DNA of 64,000 nt from Paenibacillus sp. SYP-B4298 (GCF_027627475.1 NZ_CP115484.1:5270001-5334000), one strand, 5' to 3'; positions 33,730 to 42,058 are shown, counted from the stretch's first letter. The notes: generated by a model from the letters alone, not told the origin. Numbers and translations: made by a program.

Positions 33730-34402
33730 AGCCGGGTATGGAGAGAGTGTTATATTGCGTGAGGTGTCGCTGCAGATCAAGCCCGGTCAGGTGGTATGCT
33801 TGCTCGGGCGCAATGGGGTCGGAAAGACGACGCTGATGAAGTCGATTATGGGGCTGATCAAGGCGCGCAGAGGGAGCGTAGTCTACAATCAGATGGATCT
33901 GACGCGGGCCGCCCCCGCTCGGCGTGCACGCAGCGGTATCGGCTATGTGCCGCAGGGACGGGAAGTGTTCGCGCAGTTAACCGTGTATGAGAATATTCTA
34001 CTTGGGCTGGAGGCCTGCAGGCAGCGGACGAGGACGATCCCGGAGGAGGCGATCGCCCAATTTCCGGTGCTCCCTACAATATATGCACGGCGTGGGGGAG
34101 ACCTCAGCGGCGGCCAGCAGCAGCAGCTTGCCCTGGCGCGGGCGCTGGCCTCCAGCCCGGATCTGCTGCTGCTCGATGAGCCGTGCGAGGGCATTCAGCC
34201 GTCCATTGTGGACGACATTCGCGATGTCATTCGATCCATTAAGAGTGATGGGAAGACAGCCATTCTGCTGGTGGAGCAGAGCCTGGACTTCGTCAGGCGT
34301 GTCGGTGACTACTTCTATATATTGGAGAAGGGATCGATGGCTTGGGAGGGGGAACGGGATCATCTGACGGAGGATGTCGTTCGGCGCTATCTAACTGTGT
34401 AA
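33707..34402 (+). CDS. urtE: Urea ABC transporter, ATPase UrtE
   Basis: A 231-residue ABC ATPase of the LivF/UrtE group. Walker A 'GRNGVGKT' (residues 34-41), 'GYVPQGREVFAQLTV', signature 'LSGGQQQQLALARAL', Walker B 'LLLLDEPCEGIQPSIV'. The 'CEGIQPSIV' variant is typical of UrtE. ATG 33707 is chosen because GGGTGG lies about 7 nt upstream; the frame is open to 33659. It overlaps urtD by 23 nt and closes the operon. No urease genes are in the window. Confidence 0.92.
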   Translation: MLAVRQLEAGYGESVILREVSLQIKPGQVVCLLGRNGVGKTTLMKSIMGLIKARRGSVVYNQMDLTRAAPARRARSGIGYVPQGREVFAQLTVYENILLGLEACRQRTRTIPEEAIAQFPVLPTIYARRGGDLSGGQQQQLALARALASSPDLLLLDEPCEGIQPSIVDDIRDVIRSIKSDGKTAILLVEQSLDFVRRVGDYFYILEKGSMAWEGERDHLTEDVVRRYLTV

Positions 34403-34724
34403 ACTCCCGGACGTTATCCCACATGTTTAACCCGGCCACAGGAGAATGAAGAGGATAAAGAAAGTTCCATGATGCATCGATTGAATCATTCGAATGTACA
34501 ATATCGATCGTGGCTTCATTATAGAAAGGGGGCGCCCAGCATGTTCTGGGTAGCCCCCTTTATGAGTTTATGACCAACGAGTAGCGCTGGAACTGGCAGA
34601 GTCGAAGGACAATAGCAGGATCAGAGCGAATAGACTAATGACAGATTTTCTCATTTCTACCTATTGGTCAGAACAGAGAATTGTCATTATGGAGTTTTAT
34701 GGAGTTTTAGGGAGGGATTTTGTT
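34403..34724. other. Intergenic region after the urt operon
   Basis: Apart from the hairpin at 34525-34561 and the RBS of the next gene, this 322-bp stretch shows no gene or RNA that I can support. A frame beginning at 34638 joins the next gene but lacks an RBS. Confidence 0.45.
34525..34561 (+). terminator. Probable terminator of the urt operon
   Basis: AAAGGGGGC (34525-34533) pairs perfectly with GCCCCCTTT (34553-34561); inside it CCCAG pairs with CTGGG. The stem is very stable but the T-run is short. Confidence 0.6.
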
Positions 34725-34916
34725 GTGGGGAATTTCAGAAAAAAGGATTATATCCTCTTCTTCATTGTTGCCTTTTTAGGTTTAGCTGTAAATGTAACAA
34801 GTGGGTCGGGCCAATCCATCATTTTAATTATTGGAAAAATATTATTGGCCTCCGTCTGCGTGAGTGCTGTTTTCGGTACTCTCACCAATCTGCTCTTTAG
34901 AAGAAGAAATACCTGA
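34725..34916 (+). CDS. Unknown 63-residue membrane protein
   Basis: Two hydrophobic segments, about residues 8-25 ('YILFFIVAFLGLAVNV') and 31-55, joined by 'TSGSGQS', with basic ends ('NFRKKDY' and 'LFRRRNT'). GTG at 34725 is chosen because GGGAGGG lies 8 nt before it. The positive-inside pattern suggests a hairpin with both ends in the cytoplasm. It lies alone between urtE and spoVT; I do not recognise it. Confidence 0.55.
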   Translation: MGNFRKKDYILFFIVAFLGLAVNVTSGSGQSIILIIGKILLASVCVSAVFGTLTNLLFRRRNT

Positions 34917-34958
34917 ACAAGTTTCTGGCCAGCCATTTCGCCATTTAATTATGGACAT

Positions 34959-34988
34959 GTATAAGATATTGGGAGGGGATGAATACTA
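34959..34988 (+). promoter_or_regulatory. Candidate sigma-G promoter upstream of spoVT
   Basis: GTATA (34959-34963), 18-nt spacer, AATACTA (34982-34988), one base from the sigma-G pattern. spoVT is a sigma-G gene in B. subtilis, though the leader here would be about 190 nt. Confidence 0.4.
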
Positions 34989-35184
34989 TGGTCAGATTCG
35001 AAAAGAATTCACCGGGCTGAGCTGGATAGGTCATTGGACATGCTTCTTATGTCTCCCTGCACCATCTGGAGCTGAGCCGATTCAAGCTAAGCCTGGCTGC
35101 ACAGAGGGTCGCCTCTTGTAGGTGTCTATCTGGCTTGTCTTATCAGCGGAATACAAATTTTTGGCGAAAGTGGGGCAACATGAA

Positions 35185-35727
35185 ATGAAAGCAACAGGAA
35201 TCGTTCGTCGTATCGATGATCTCGGCCGAGTGGTCATTCCCAAGGAAATCCGCCGGACGCTGCGCATCCGTGAAGGCGACCCGCTTGAAATTTTTGTGGA
35301 TCGTGATGGAGAGGTTATTCTGAAGAAGTATTCTCCAATTGGTGAACTGGGGGATTTTGCGAAGGAATACGCCGAGTCGCTATTCGAGAGTACCAACCAT
35401 ATTACCATGATTTCCGACAGGGATTCGATTATTACGTTGGCCGGTGCTTCCAAGAAGGAATATCTGGACAAGCAGATCGGGCAATTGCTGGAGAATTGCA
35501 TGGAGAATCGCAGGACAGTGCTTGAGGCGGGCAGCACAACTCAAGAGCTGGTGAAGGATTTCAGCGAGACGTACACCTCTCTTGTGGCTGCGCCTATCGT
35601 AGCAAGCGGCGACCCGATCGGTACGGTAGTGATGGTCAGTAAGGATGAGTCCGTTAAAATGGGCGAGATGGAAGTAAAAATGGCGGAGACGGCTGCCGGT
35701 TTTCTTGCAAAGCAGATGGAGCAGTAG
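35185..35727 (+). CDS. spoVT: Stage V sporulation regulator SpoVT
   Basis: A 180-residue SpoVT. An AbrB-type N-terminal DNA-binding domain ('MKATGIVRRIDDLGRVVIPK', 'RRTLRIREGDPLEIFVD') precedes a GAF-like C-terminal domain (about 60-178). It modulates sigma-G genes in the forespore. ATG 35185 is chosen because it gives the family length; the frame is open to 35122. GTGGGG is a modest RBS 11 nt upstream. In B. subtilis it directly follows mfd; here the urt operon lies between. Confidence 0.95.
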   Translation: MKATGIVRRIDDLGRVVIPKEIRRTLRIREGDPLEIFVDRDGEVILKKYSPIGELGDFAKEYAESLFESTNHITMISDRDSIITLAGASKKEYLDKQIGQLLENCMENRRTVLEAGSTTQELVKDFSETYTSLVAAPIVASGDPIGTVVMVSKDESVKMGEMEVKMAETAAGFLAKQMEQ

Positions 35728-35752
35728 CACTGCTCTAGATAGGTTGAAGCAT

Positions 35753-35809
35753 AAAAGCTTCCACAGCGGGGAGGTGCTAGAACGGACCACCAAGCTGAGG
35801 AAGCTTTTT
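35753..35809 (+). terminator. Terminator of spoVT
   Basis: AAAAGCTTCC (35753-35762) pairs perfectly with GGAAGCTTTT (35799-35808), with an inner CAGC...GGTG/CCACC...GCTG stem, then T. Confidence 0.7.
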
Positions 35810-36154
35810 GGCATGCAATGATGTTGTTGACAGAGGAGGGGACGCATTAAGCCGGGGCAACGACCGCGGTGTATTGCGGCTCAGGAGGACGAGCTCCATA
35901 GCGGGCGACATGATCCAAGCGGACGGTTCCCTAAAGATTGTGCTGTGCGACAAGGGATTCATTGTGAGTCTAAAGGACTAGGTAATAAGTCTTATTTGAT
36001 CGTGCGATGAAGGGGTTGCAGGTGGAGTACAGTCTGAAGAGACAGAGAAGCGTGCCAGGCGGTTATGCAGTATAATGGAGAAATGTGAAGCCGGATAGTT
36101 GAGTAAGCGGCAATTGGACTCCAGTGCTGCAGATAGGCAGGTGCTGCGGAAGCA
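35810..36154. other. Intergenic region before the SpoVB-like gene
   Basis: The 345-bp stretch contains a TATAAT at 36071-36076 without a matching -35. I see no gene or repeat in it, and no sporulation promoter that I can defend. Confidence 0.4.
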
Positions 36155-38170
36155 ATGAGCACAAACAATCGATTAAAGCGTCCCGACCAGCACAATCAGG
36201 ATGGGATTCCAGGGATGAACCCCGGCGGGGAACAACAGGAGCCAGCCGCCGCAAGCGCTCAACGCGAAGCGGGCAGTAAGAGCAGCCAGTGGCTGCGAGG
36301 GGCGGCATTGCTCGGCGGTGCGGCGCTGCTCAGCAAGGTGCTGGGCACGCTGCAGAAAATCCCGCTCCAAAACCTGGCAGGCGACCGGGTATTCGGCATC
36401 TATAACGCGGTCTATCCGATCTATCAGTTGTTGCTGTATCTGTCCACAGCCGGAATCCCTGTGGCGGTCTCCCTGATGATTGCCAGACATCATGAAGCAG
36501 AGGATCAAGAAGGGATGCGCCGCGTGCTCCATGCCGGACTGCTGTTGCTTGCTTGTGGAGGTCTGCTCGGCTGTGGCCTGATGTGGTGGTTGTCCGGGGA
36601 CGTCTCTCATTGGCTGGGCGATCCAGATACGCTCTGGGCGATCCGAATGGCCTCGCTCGGCTTGTGGTTCGTCCCAGCGGTCGGTGCGCTGCGTGGCTAC
36701 TATCAGGGACAGCAGCAGATGCTGCCCTCTGCTGTATCCCAGATCGCGGAGCAATCGTTGCGGGTAGCGGCGATCGTCGGCATGCTCCTGCTCGGCCTAA
36801 GCGCTGGCTGGTCGGAGAGCGGGATTGCTGCGGGAGCTATGGCGGGCAGCGCCGTGGGTGGAGTCGCCGGGCTGGTCGTGCTGTTGATGTGGGCGCGCGG
36901 TACTGGGCCGGGGTCCGCGTGGCCTGCTGGTGGAGCAGCCCGGCGGGGAGCGGGACGCGCGGCCGATGCGAGCGGCCAGGAAGCCCGGGCTGCCATCACG
37001 CGCGGCGCGGAGTATGGCAGGCAGAGAGGGGTATTGCCCCCGGAGCCTTCGCCTTCGGAGCCTTCGCCGCTGGCAGCCCGCCAGCACAGTGCAGCCGCCG
37101 CGGGTGAGCCTGGCGTGCAGGCAGGCGACCATGGCATCGCCGCCCAGCCAGGCACAGCGCAGCCGAGCGCAGCCGCCCTGCCGGCAGCGGCTCTGCCACA
37201 GGGCGGCCGCCTGCTGCGCCGCCTGCGCGCCCAGCCGCTGCTGGCGGAGATGCGCCGCCTCGCGCTGCTGGCTGCGCCAGTGGCGATCGGCTCGCTGGCG
37301 GTGCCAATCGCGGGCATCGTCGACGCCATCACGGTGCCGCGCCTGCTCGCCCGCGCCGGGGCGAGCGGGGCCGAACTGATGACCCAGTTCGGCCTGTATA
37401 GCCGCGGCCAGCCGCTCGTGCAGCTGGTCGTCATGGTGGCGGGCAGCGCAGCGGCGGCGCTCGTCCCGGCGCTCGCTGCGGCGCGGCAGCGCCAGGATCT
37501 GCGCGCAGCGGCTGTCCAGGCGGAGCTGATGCTGCGCCTGACCTGGTGGCTTGGCGCGGCAGCGACAGTCGGCCTCGTCTGGCTGGCGGAGCCGATCAAT
37601 GTCCTGCTCTACGCCGACAGCCAGGCCACTGTGGCCTTCGCGTGGGTGAGCGCCACCGCGCTTGCCGGCGCGCTCAACGCTGTCACCGCAGCGCTGCTGC
37701 AAGGGCTGGGCAGCGTGCGCCTGCCCGCGCTGCTGCTGCTCGTGGCCGCGCTGCTGAAGGCGCTGCTCAATGCCGTGCTCGTGCCGGCTTACGGCATCGA
37801 GGGCGCCGCCTATGCCGGCGTGCTCGCGCTCAGCGCCGCGGCTCTGCCCGGCGCTGTGGCGGCGGTGCGCGCCGCCAAGGCGCATCTGCCCGCCCGCATC
37901 TACGTGGCGGGCACACTGGGGGCGCTCGCGTGCATGGCCGCGGCGCTATGGCTCGTCGAGCGCGCGTATCACGAGCTGCTCGGAGAGCTGCCGCTGCGCA
38001 TCGCAGCGGCCATAGTGGCGCTGACGGGCGTAGCCGTCGGCGCCGCTGTATTCGCCGCCGCGCTGATCGCAGGCGGCGGCCTCAGCGCGCGCGAGCTGCG
38101 CGCGCTGCCCGGCGGCGAGAAGCTCGCCGGGCTGCTGCGCCGCATGCGTCTGCTGCGGCGCGAAGAATAA
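36155..38170 (+). CDS. SpoVB/YabM-like lipid-linked oligosaccharide flippase
   Basis: A 671-residue polytopic membrane protein of the MATE/MurJ-like (PST) superfamily. After a hydrophilic first 45 residues, 'LSKVLGTLQKIPLQNLAGD' and 'FGIYNAVYPIYQLLLYLSTAG' in pieces match the SpoVB/YabM N-terminus; about 12-14 membrane segments follow. Relatives are proposed to flip cell-wall lipid intermediates. The usual length is about 520-530; the excess is a Gly/Ala/Pro-rich insertion of ~115 residues (about 246-361) between membrane segments. The second half is extremely GC-rich. Its position before mazG matches yabM. A good RBS is not obvious before ATG 36155. Confidence 0.85.
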   Translation: MSTNNRLKRPDQHNQDGIPGMNPGGEQQEPAAASAQREAGSKSSQWLRGAALLGGAALLSKVLGTLQKIPLQNLAGDRVFGIYNAVYPIYQLLLYLSTAGIPVAVSLMIARHHEAEDQEGMRRVLHAGLLLLACGGLLGCGLMWWLSGDVSHWLGDPDTLWAIRMASLGLWFVPAVGALRGYYQGQQQMLPSAVSQIAEQSLRVAAIVGMLLLGLSAGWSESGIAAGAMAGSAVGGVAGLVVLLMWARGTGPGSAWPAGGAARRGAGRAADASGQEARAAITRGAEYGRQRGVLPPEPSPSEPSPLAARQHSAAAAGEPGVQAGDHGIAAQPGTAQPSAAALPAAALPQGGRLLRRLRAQPLLAEMRRLALLAAPVAIGSLAVPIAGIVDAITVPRLLARAGASGAELMTQFGLYSRGQPLVQLVVMVAGSAAAALVPALAAARQRQDLRAAAVQAELMLRLTWWLGAAATVGLVWLAEPINVLLYADSQATVAFAWVSATALAGALNAVTAALLQGLGSVRLPALLLLVAALLKALLNAVLVPAYGIEGAAYAGVLALSAAALPGAVAAVRAAKAHLPARIYVAGTLGALACMAAALWLVERAYHELLGELPLRIAAAIVALTGVAVGAAVFAAALIAGGGLSARELRALPGGEKLAGLLRRMRLLRREE

Positions 38171-38187
38171 GAGAGGGAGATGAAGCG

Positions 38188-39705
38188 ATGGAACCGTTCA
38201 TCACAATTGTCGGGCTGGGCTCCGGAGACGCCGACCAGCTCAGTCTGGGCGTATGGCGCAGACTGCAGCGAATGCAGGAGCGCTATGTGCGCACCGGGGA
38301 GCACCCGATGCTCCGCCTGCTGCAGGAGGAAGGATTGGCGTACCGAACCTTTGATTACATATATGAGCAACAGGAATCATTTCCAGACGTATACGAGGCC
38401 ATCACGGAGGAGCTGCTGGAGCTGGCTGTGAACCAGGCCAGGCAGGCAGCAGGTGTCGGAGCAGGACAGCCGGAGGGTATTCTGTATGCCGTGCCAGGTC
38501 ATCCGATGGTCGCCGAGCGCACGGTGCAGCTACTGCGGGAGCGCTGCGCCGAGCGCGGCGTGCGGCTGGAGATTGCCGGAGGGCAGAGCTTTCTTGACCA
38601 GGCGTTCATCTCGCTGGGCTTCGACCCGATCGAGGGCTTCCAACTGCTCGATGCCAGCTCGATGAAGGCATCCCAGCTCCAGCCCGGTCTCCATACGTTG
38701 ATCGGGCAGGTGTACGATACCTATACGGCCTCCGAGGTGAAGCTAACGCTGATGGAGGTCTACCCGGATGATTATCCGGTCGTCATCGGACACGCGCTGG
38801 GCGTGCCTGGCGAAGAACAGATGGTGACGGTACCGCTGTATGAGCTTGACCGGGTGCAGGGGTATGGGAACCTGTCGCTGATCTGGGTCGCTGCGAGCAG
38901 TGATGCTGGGCTTCGCGGCCGCTCATTCGACAGACTGCATGAGATTGTGCAGATACTGCGGAGCCCGGAAGGCTGTCCGTGGGATCGCGAGCAGACGCAT
39001 CAGTCCATCCGCAAAAATTTTATCGAGGAAACCTATGAAGCGATTGAGGCGCTCGACAATGATGATCCTGACGGCATGCGCGAGGAATTCGGCGATGTGC
39101 TGCTGCAGATTATGCTTCACAGCCAGATGGAAGAGGAGCTCGGCAGCTTCTCCGTCTATGATGTCATCGAGGAGCTGAATGAGAAGCTGATTTTCCGCCA
39201 CCCGCATGTATTCGGCAGCATGGGGGCTGATAATGCAGAGGAAGCATTGGTGAACTGGGAGCAGATGAAGGCGGAGGAGAAGGCGAGGAAGGGGCGCGAG
39301 CGGCGTGATTCCGTGCTGGACGGCGTACCGCCGATGCCGGCGCTTATGCGGGCGTACAAGCTGCAGAAGAAAGCCTCCAAGGTCGGATTCGACTGGGATC
39401 AGATCGATGATGTGTTCGCCAAGGCACAGGAGGAGCTGGCAGAGCTGCGTGAGGCGGCGGCTTCGGGCGACCCGGAGAAGACAGCGGGCGAGCTGGGCGA
39501 TCTGCTGTTCGCGGCAGTCAATCTATCCCGATTCGTGGATGCGGACCCGGAGGAGGCGCTGGAGCGCACCAATCGCAAATTTATACGCCGATTCTCGTAT
39601 ATTGAGGAGCAGCTTCGTATAAACGGCAAAACTTTTGACCAGACTGATCTAATAGAAATGGATCAATGGTGGGAGGAGGCGAAGCGGCTTCGGGAGGACG
39701 GCTGA
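38188..39705 (+). CDS. mazG: MazG-family nucleoside triphosphate pyrophosphohydrolase (YabN)
   Basis: A 505-residue two-domain protein. The N-terminal part (1-240, 'ITIVGLGSGDADQLSLGV') has the tetrapyrrole methylase fold. The MazG part has two modules, with 'EETYEAIEALDNDDPDGMRE' and 'EEFGDVLLQIMLHSQ', then 'EELAELREAA' and 'GELGDLLFAAVNLSRF'. MazG hydrolyses NTPs to NMP and pyrophosphate and helps clear abnormal nucleotides. ATG 38188 follows GAGGGAGATG; the frame extends upstream to 37546, but that part is the Arg/Ala-rich shadow of the GC-rich flippase gene. Confidence 0.93.
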   Translation: MEPFITIVGLGSGDADQLSLGVWRRLQRMQERYVRTGEHPMLRLLQEEGLAYRTFDYIYEQQESFPDVYEAITEELLELAVNQARQAAGVGAGQPEGILYAVPGHPMVAERTVQLLRERCAERGVRLEIAGGQSFLDQAFISLGFDPIEGFQLLDASSMKASQLQPGLHTLIGQVYDTYTASEVKLTLMEVYPDDYPVVIGHALGVPGEEQMVTVPLYELDRVQGYGNLSLIWVAASSDAGLRGRSFDRLHEIVQILRSPEGCPWDREQTHQSIRKNFIEETYEAIEALDNDDPDGMREEFGDVLLQIMLHSQMEEELGSFSVYDVIEELNEKLIFRHPHVFGSMGADNAEEALVNWEQMKAEEKARKGRERRDSVLDGVPPMPALMRAYKLQKKASKVGFDWDQIDDVFAKAQEELAELREAAASGDPEKTAGELGDLLFAAVNLSRFVDADPEEALERTNRKFIRRFSYIEEQLRINGKTFDQTDLIEMDQWWEEAKRLREDG

Positions 39706-39847
39706 GAGCAAATATAGAGACTGGCTTTGACTCTGCGCGCAAAATCGCGCATACTGTTATGAGAAGATGAGCCTTGGCACAGCTTTGAGAGGTACAGCGC
39801 GTCATACAAGCTTATATTTTTTTAAAAGTTAGGCCATGTGCAGGATT

Positions 39848-39866
39848 TTCTTCCCATAGGGAAGAA
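39848..39866. repeat. Perfect inverted repeat upstream of HU
   Basis: TTCTTCCC (39848-39855) and GGGAAGAA (39859-39866) form a perfect 8-bp inverted repeat around ATA, about 95 bp before the HU gene. Without a T-run, it may be an operator or a leader hairpin. Confidence 0.4.
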
Positions 39867-39958
39867 TAGTATCCTTCAGGTAACATCTTCAGCGTTAATC
39901 TTACTAGAGGCCGCCAAGAGCAGCCATATATTGATTTAATTAATAGGAGGAAAACAAT

Positions 39959-40231
39959 ATGAATAAAACGGATCTGATCAACAATATCGCGGAGAAAAGC
40001 GGGCTGTCCAAACGTGACGTCGAAACGGTGCTCAATGGTTTTCTGGGTGAAGTGACCGATGCGCTGTCCAGCGGCGACAAAGTTCAATTGATTGGCTTTG
40101 GCACATTTGAAACTCGCAAGCGCAGCGGACGTGTAGGACGCAACCCGCAGACTGGCACCACCATCGAGATTCCGGAATCCAACGTGCCCGCGTTCAAAGC
40201 CGGTAACAAATTAAAAGAAGCTGTAAAGTAG
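39959..40231 (+). CDS. HU family DNA-binding protein
   Basis: A 90-residue HU. It begins 'MNKTDLINNIAEKSGLSKRD' and ends with the DNA-binding arm 'GFGTFETRKRSGRVGRNP' and 'GTTIEIPESNVPAFKAG'. HU bends DNA and organises the nucleoid. RBS ATAGGAGG is 8 nt before ATG. It ends 3 nt before rqcP. B. subtilis has its hbs elsewhere, so this position between yabN and yabO marks the lineage. The 253-nt gap upstream probably carries its promoter; TTGACT-N17-CATACT at about 39728 is a weak candidate. Confidence 0.96.
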   Translation: MNKTDLINNIAEKSGLSKRDVETVLNGFLGEVTDALSSGDKVQLIGFGTFETRKRSGRVGRNPQTGTTIEIPESNVPAFKAGNKLKEAVK

Positions 40232-40234
40232 GAC

Positions 40235-40513
40235 ATGCGTCTCGATAAATTTTTGAAGGTTTCGCGCATTATCAAACGCCGCACTGTGGCCAAGGATGTC
40301 TCGGAGCAGGGGCGCGTGTGGATTAATGGCCGTGAAGCCAAGCCTAGCAGCACAGTCAAGCCCGGTGACGAGCTGAAAATTCAATTCGGGCAAAAGATTG
40401 TCACCGTGCGTATTGAACGTCTGGCGGAATCGACGCGGAAGGATGAGGCTGAGCAGCTCTATACGATGCTTGCTGAAGAAGCGATCCCGCGCACTAATCC
40501 GCTAGATTGGTAG
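40235..40513 (+). CDS. rqcP: RqcP (YabO), S4-domain quality-control factor
   Basis: A 92-residue S4-domain protein, 'MRLDKFLKVSRIIKRRTVAK' then 'GRVWINGREAKPSSTVKPGD'. RqcP works with RqcH in adding alanine tails to nascent chains stuck on 50S subunits. The start is 3 nt after HU's stop; TAGGA is a weak RBS, so it may rely on coupling to HU. In B. subtilis it lies between yabN and yabP. Confidence 0.92.
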   Translation: MRLDKFLKVSRIIKRRTVAKDVSEQGRVWINGREAKPSSTVKPGDELKIQFGQKIVTVRIERLAESTRKDEAEQLYTMLAEEAIPRTNPLDW

Positions 40514-40531
40514 TTTATTGCAGTTATTATG

Positions 40532-40558
40532 GAGTCGGCCCTGCGGGTCGGCTCTTTT
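40532..40558 (+). terminator. Intrinsic terminator after rqcP
   Basis: GAGTCGGCCC (40532-40541) pairs with GGGTCGGCTC (40545-40554), with two G-T pairs, then TTTT. Confidence 0.8.
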
Positions 40559-40629
40559 GTTTGGCTCTCTGGGTGTTCTAAGCCCTGTCCCTCCATCATA
40601 AGCTAATGGTGGAAGGGGGGGACCAAGCT

Positions 40630-40917
40630 ATGAATGACCAAGCCAAGAACAAGCGGCAACAGGAGCTGAAGCTGTTCAACCGCAAGCTGCTGGAAATCTC
40701 GGGCGTCAGCAATGTCGAGAGCTTTGACAACGAAGAGTTTCTGCTTGATACCGACTTCGGCTTTCTGGCGATCAAGGGGCAGAACCTGCATATCAAGCAT
40801 CTGAACCTGGAGCAGGGGCTCGTTGCCATCGAGGGTCTTGTCCATTCGCTCGCCTATCTGGACGGGCAAGGGGCAGGCACCAAAACAAAAGGGTTGTTCG
40901 GAAAGCTGTTCAAGTGA
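40630..40917 (+). CDS. yabP: Sporulation protein YabP
   Basis: A 95-residue YabP. 'RKLLEISGVSNVESFDNEEF' and 'DTDFGFLAIKGQNLHIKHLN' are characteristic (shared with the YqfC family). B. subtilis YabP is a mother-cell (sigma-E) protein needed for normal sporulation; the molecular role is unknown. ATG 40630 is chosen because GGGGGGG lies 9 nt upstream; the frame is open to 40606. It overlaps yabQ by 4 nt. I could not find a convincing sigma-E promoter. Confidence 0.92.
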   Translation: MNDQAKNKRQQELKLFNRKLLEISGVSNVESFDNEEFLLDTDFGFLAIKGQNLHIKHLNLEQGLVAIEGLVHSLAYLDGQGAGTKTKGLFGKLFK

Positions 40918-41525
40918 ATCTGAGCGTGCAGTTCGAGACGTTGGCCATGATGCTGCTGTCCGGCATAGGTATGGGAATCGCCTTTGACAGCTACCGGGTC
41001 GTGTCGAATCGACTCCATATCGGCCGAATCTGGATTCCTATTATGGATTTGTTATACTGGTTAATGGCAACGCTCCTCATTTTTCGTGTATTGCTGGCGA
41101 AGAATGACGGGGAAGTACGAATCTACGTATTTCTAGGACTCCTAATAGGTACTGGGTTCTATTTTTGGCTGTTCAGTTCAACAGTCATCTCTTTTGTGGT
41201 ATGGTTAATAGAAACATTACACAAACTGTTTCGGTTTCTTATTCGCTGCTTTCAGCTACTGGTCATTCGGCCGCTGCTGCTGCTGTACAAGCTGGCCAGA
41301 GTGCTGCTTGGATTCGCGGTGGCACTGTCGCTATTCACGATCAAGCTGCTCGGCCAACTGCTTCGCCCATTCTGGCTGTTGTTATGCTGGCTCCTCAGAC
41401 CGGCGATTCGGCCGATATGGCGGAGAATCGAACCATGGTGGCGGCGTCTTGATCTTGCGGGGCGCTTCATTCGCGGGTGGGCACGATGCAAGACGCTTTG
41501 GAAATCTTGGTTCAGGGAGGATTAG
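40914..41525 (+). CDS. yabQ: Spore cortex protein YabQ
   Basis: A 203-residue membrane protein with at least four hydrophobic segments (about residues 8-25, 40-60, 70-105, 118-155) and a Trp/Arg-rich C-terminus. YabQ is needed for spore cortex formation in B. subtilis and sits in the membrane around the forespore. GTG start overlaps the yabP stop (GTGA); coupling is likely. Order yabP-yabQ-divIC is conserved. The C-terminal region after residue 155 is basic and likely cytoplasmic. Confidence 0.9.
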   Translation: MNLSVQFETLAMMLLSGIGMGIAFDSYRVVSNRLHIGRIWIPIMDLLYWLMATLLIFRVLLAKNDGEVRIYVFLGLLIGTGFYFWLFSSTVISFVVWLIETLHKLFRFLIRCFQLLVIRPLLLLYKLARVLLGFAVALSLFTIKLLGQLLRPFWLLLCWLLRPAIRPIWRRIEPWWRRLDLAGRFIRGWARCKTLWKSWFRED

Positions 41526-41529
41526 ATGC

Positions 41530-41850
41530 ATGAGGACAAGCGCAACGGTCAAGGCCAAGACAACTGGATATGAAGGCTCCAAGCGGCGATTGAAGTTGTG
41601 GCTGGTCTTTGTGGTTCTATTCATGAGCTGGGCCATCTATACGATGATCAATCAAGGATACAGCAAGGACAAGACGCAGGAGCGTTATCTTGCTGCTCAA
41701 CATAAACTCGATGAAATCAAGCAAGCGCAGGATCAACTGCAGCATCGCGTGAACATGCTGACAGATCCTGAATATATTAAGGAGCTGGCACGCAAGGAAT
41801 ACGGAATGATCATGCCAGGTGAGCAACAAATCCAGGTATCAGGCCCATAA
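41530..41850 (+). CDS. divIC: Cell-division protein DivIC (FtsB/FtsL type)
   Basis: A 106-residue bitopic protein: a short basic cytoplasmic N-terminus, one membrane segment (about residues 22-42), then a coiled coil (about 50-85) ending in 'YIKELARKEYGMIMPGE', the DivIC signature. It forms a complex with DivIB and FtsL in the divisome. ATG 41530 follows GGGAGG by 8 nt. The frame runs upstream into yabQ, but nothing supports an earlier start. Confidence 0.92.
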   Translation: MRTSATVKAKTTGYEGSKRRLKLWLVFVVLFMSWAIYTMINQGYSKDKTQERYLAAQHKLDEIKQAQDQLQHRVNMLTDPEYIKELARKEYGMIMPGEQQIQVSGP

Positions 41851-41875
41851 TTGGCGTCATTTACGCGGCAGTCAG

Positions 41876-41905
41876 TTGACCTTGCTTTGGCGATTCGGTT
41901 ATAAT
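41876..41905 (+). promoter_or_regulatory. Sigma-A promoter, distal, upstream of yabR
   Basis: TTGACC (41876-41881), spacer 18 nt, TATAAT (41900-41905). Leader to yabR would be about 210 nt. Confidence 0.6.
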
Positions 41906-42029
41906 CACCGTAATGGAGGTTGACAGTAATTTTTGGTAATGTCAGGAATATCGGTGCCATTCGGGCTGATTGCTCGGGTGTTTCCTCTGTCTGCCCCCAA
42001 TATTTCATCACTTTCAGTTAAAGCATCTA

Positions 42030-42058
42030 TTCCACTGCGTGGCGTCCGCTGTTATAAT
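42030..42058 (+). promoter_or_regulatory. Sigma-A promoter, proximal, of yabR
   Basis: TTCCAC (42030-42035), spacer 17 nt, TATAAT (42053-42058), preceded by TGT (extended -10). Confidence 0.6.

Noticed and set aside
29384-34402. Branched-chain amino acid transporter (liv) rather than urea
   Set aside because: The five-gene set and motifs in the binding protein and second ATPase ('CEGIQPSIV') match urtABCDE better, though absence of urease genes nearby leaves some doubt.
36703-37885. Long minus-strand frames opposite the flippase gene
   Set aside because: High GC removes stop codons. The composition is low complexity and the sense strand has a clear membrane-protein gene.
37546-38187. Long in-frame extension upstream of mazG rich in Arg and Ala
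   Set aside because: It is the out-of-frame reading of the GC-rich flippase gene. MazG begins at 38188 with a proper RBS and matches family length.
41308-41529. Upstream extension of the divIC frame into yabQ
   Set aside because: ATG 41530 has a good RBS and gives the normal DivIC length; the extension only overlaps yabQ.
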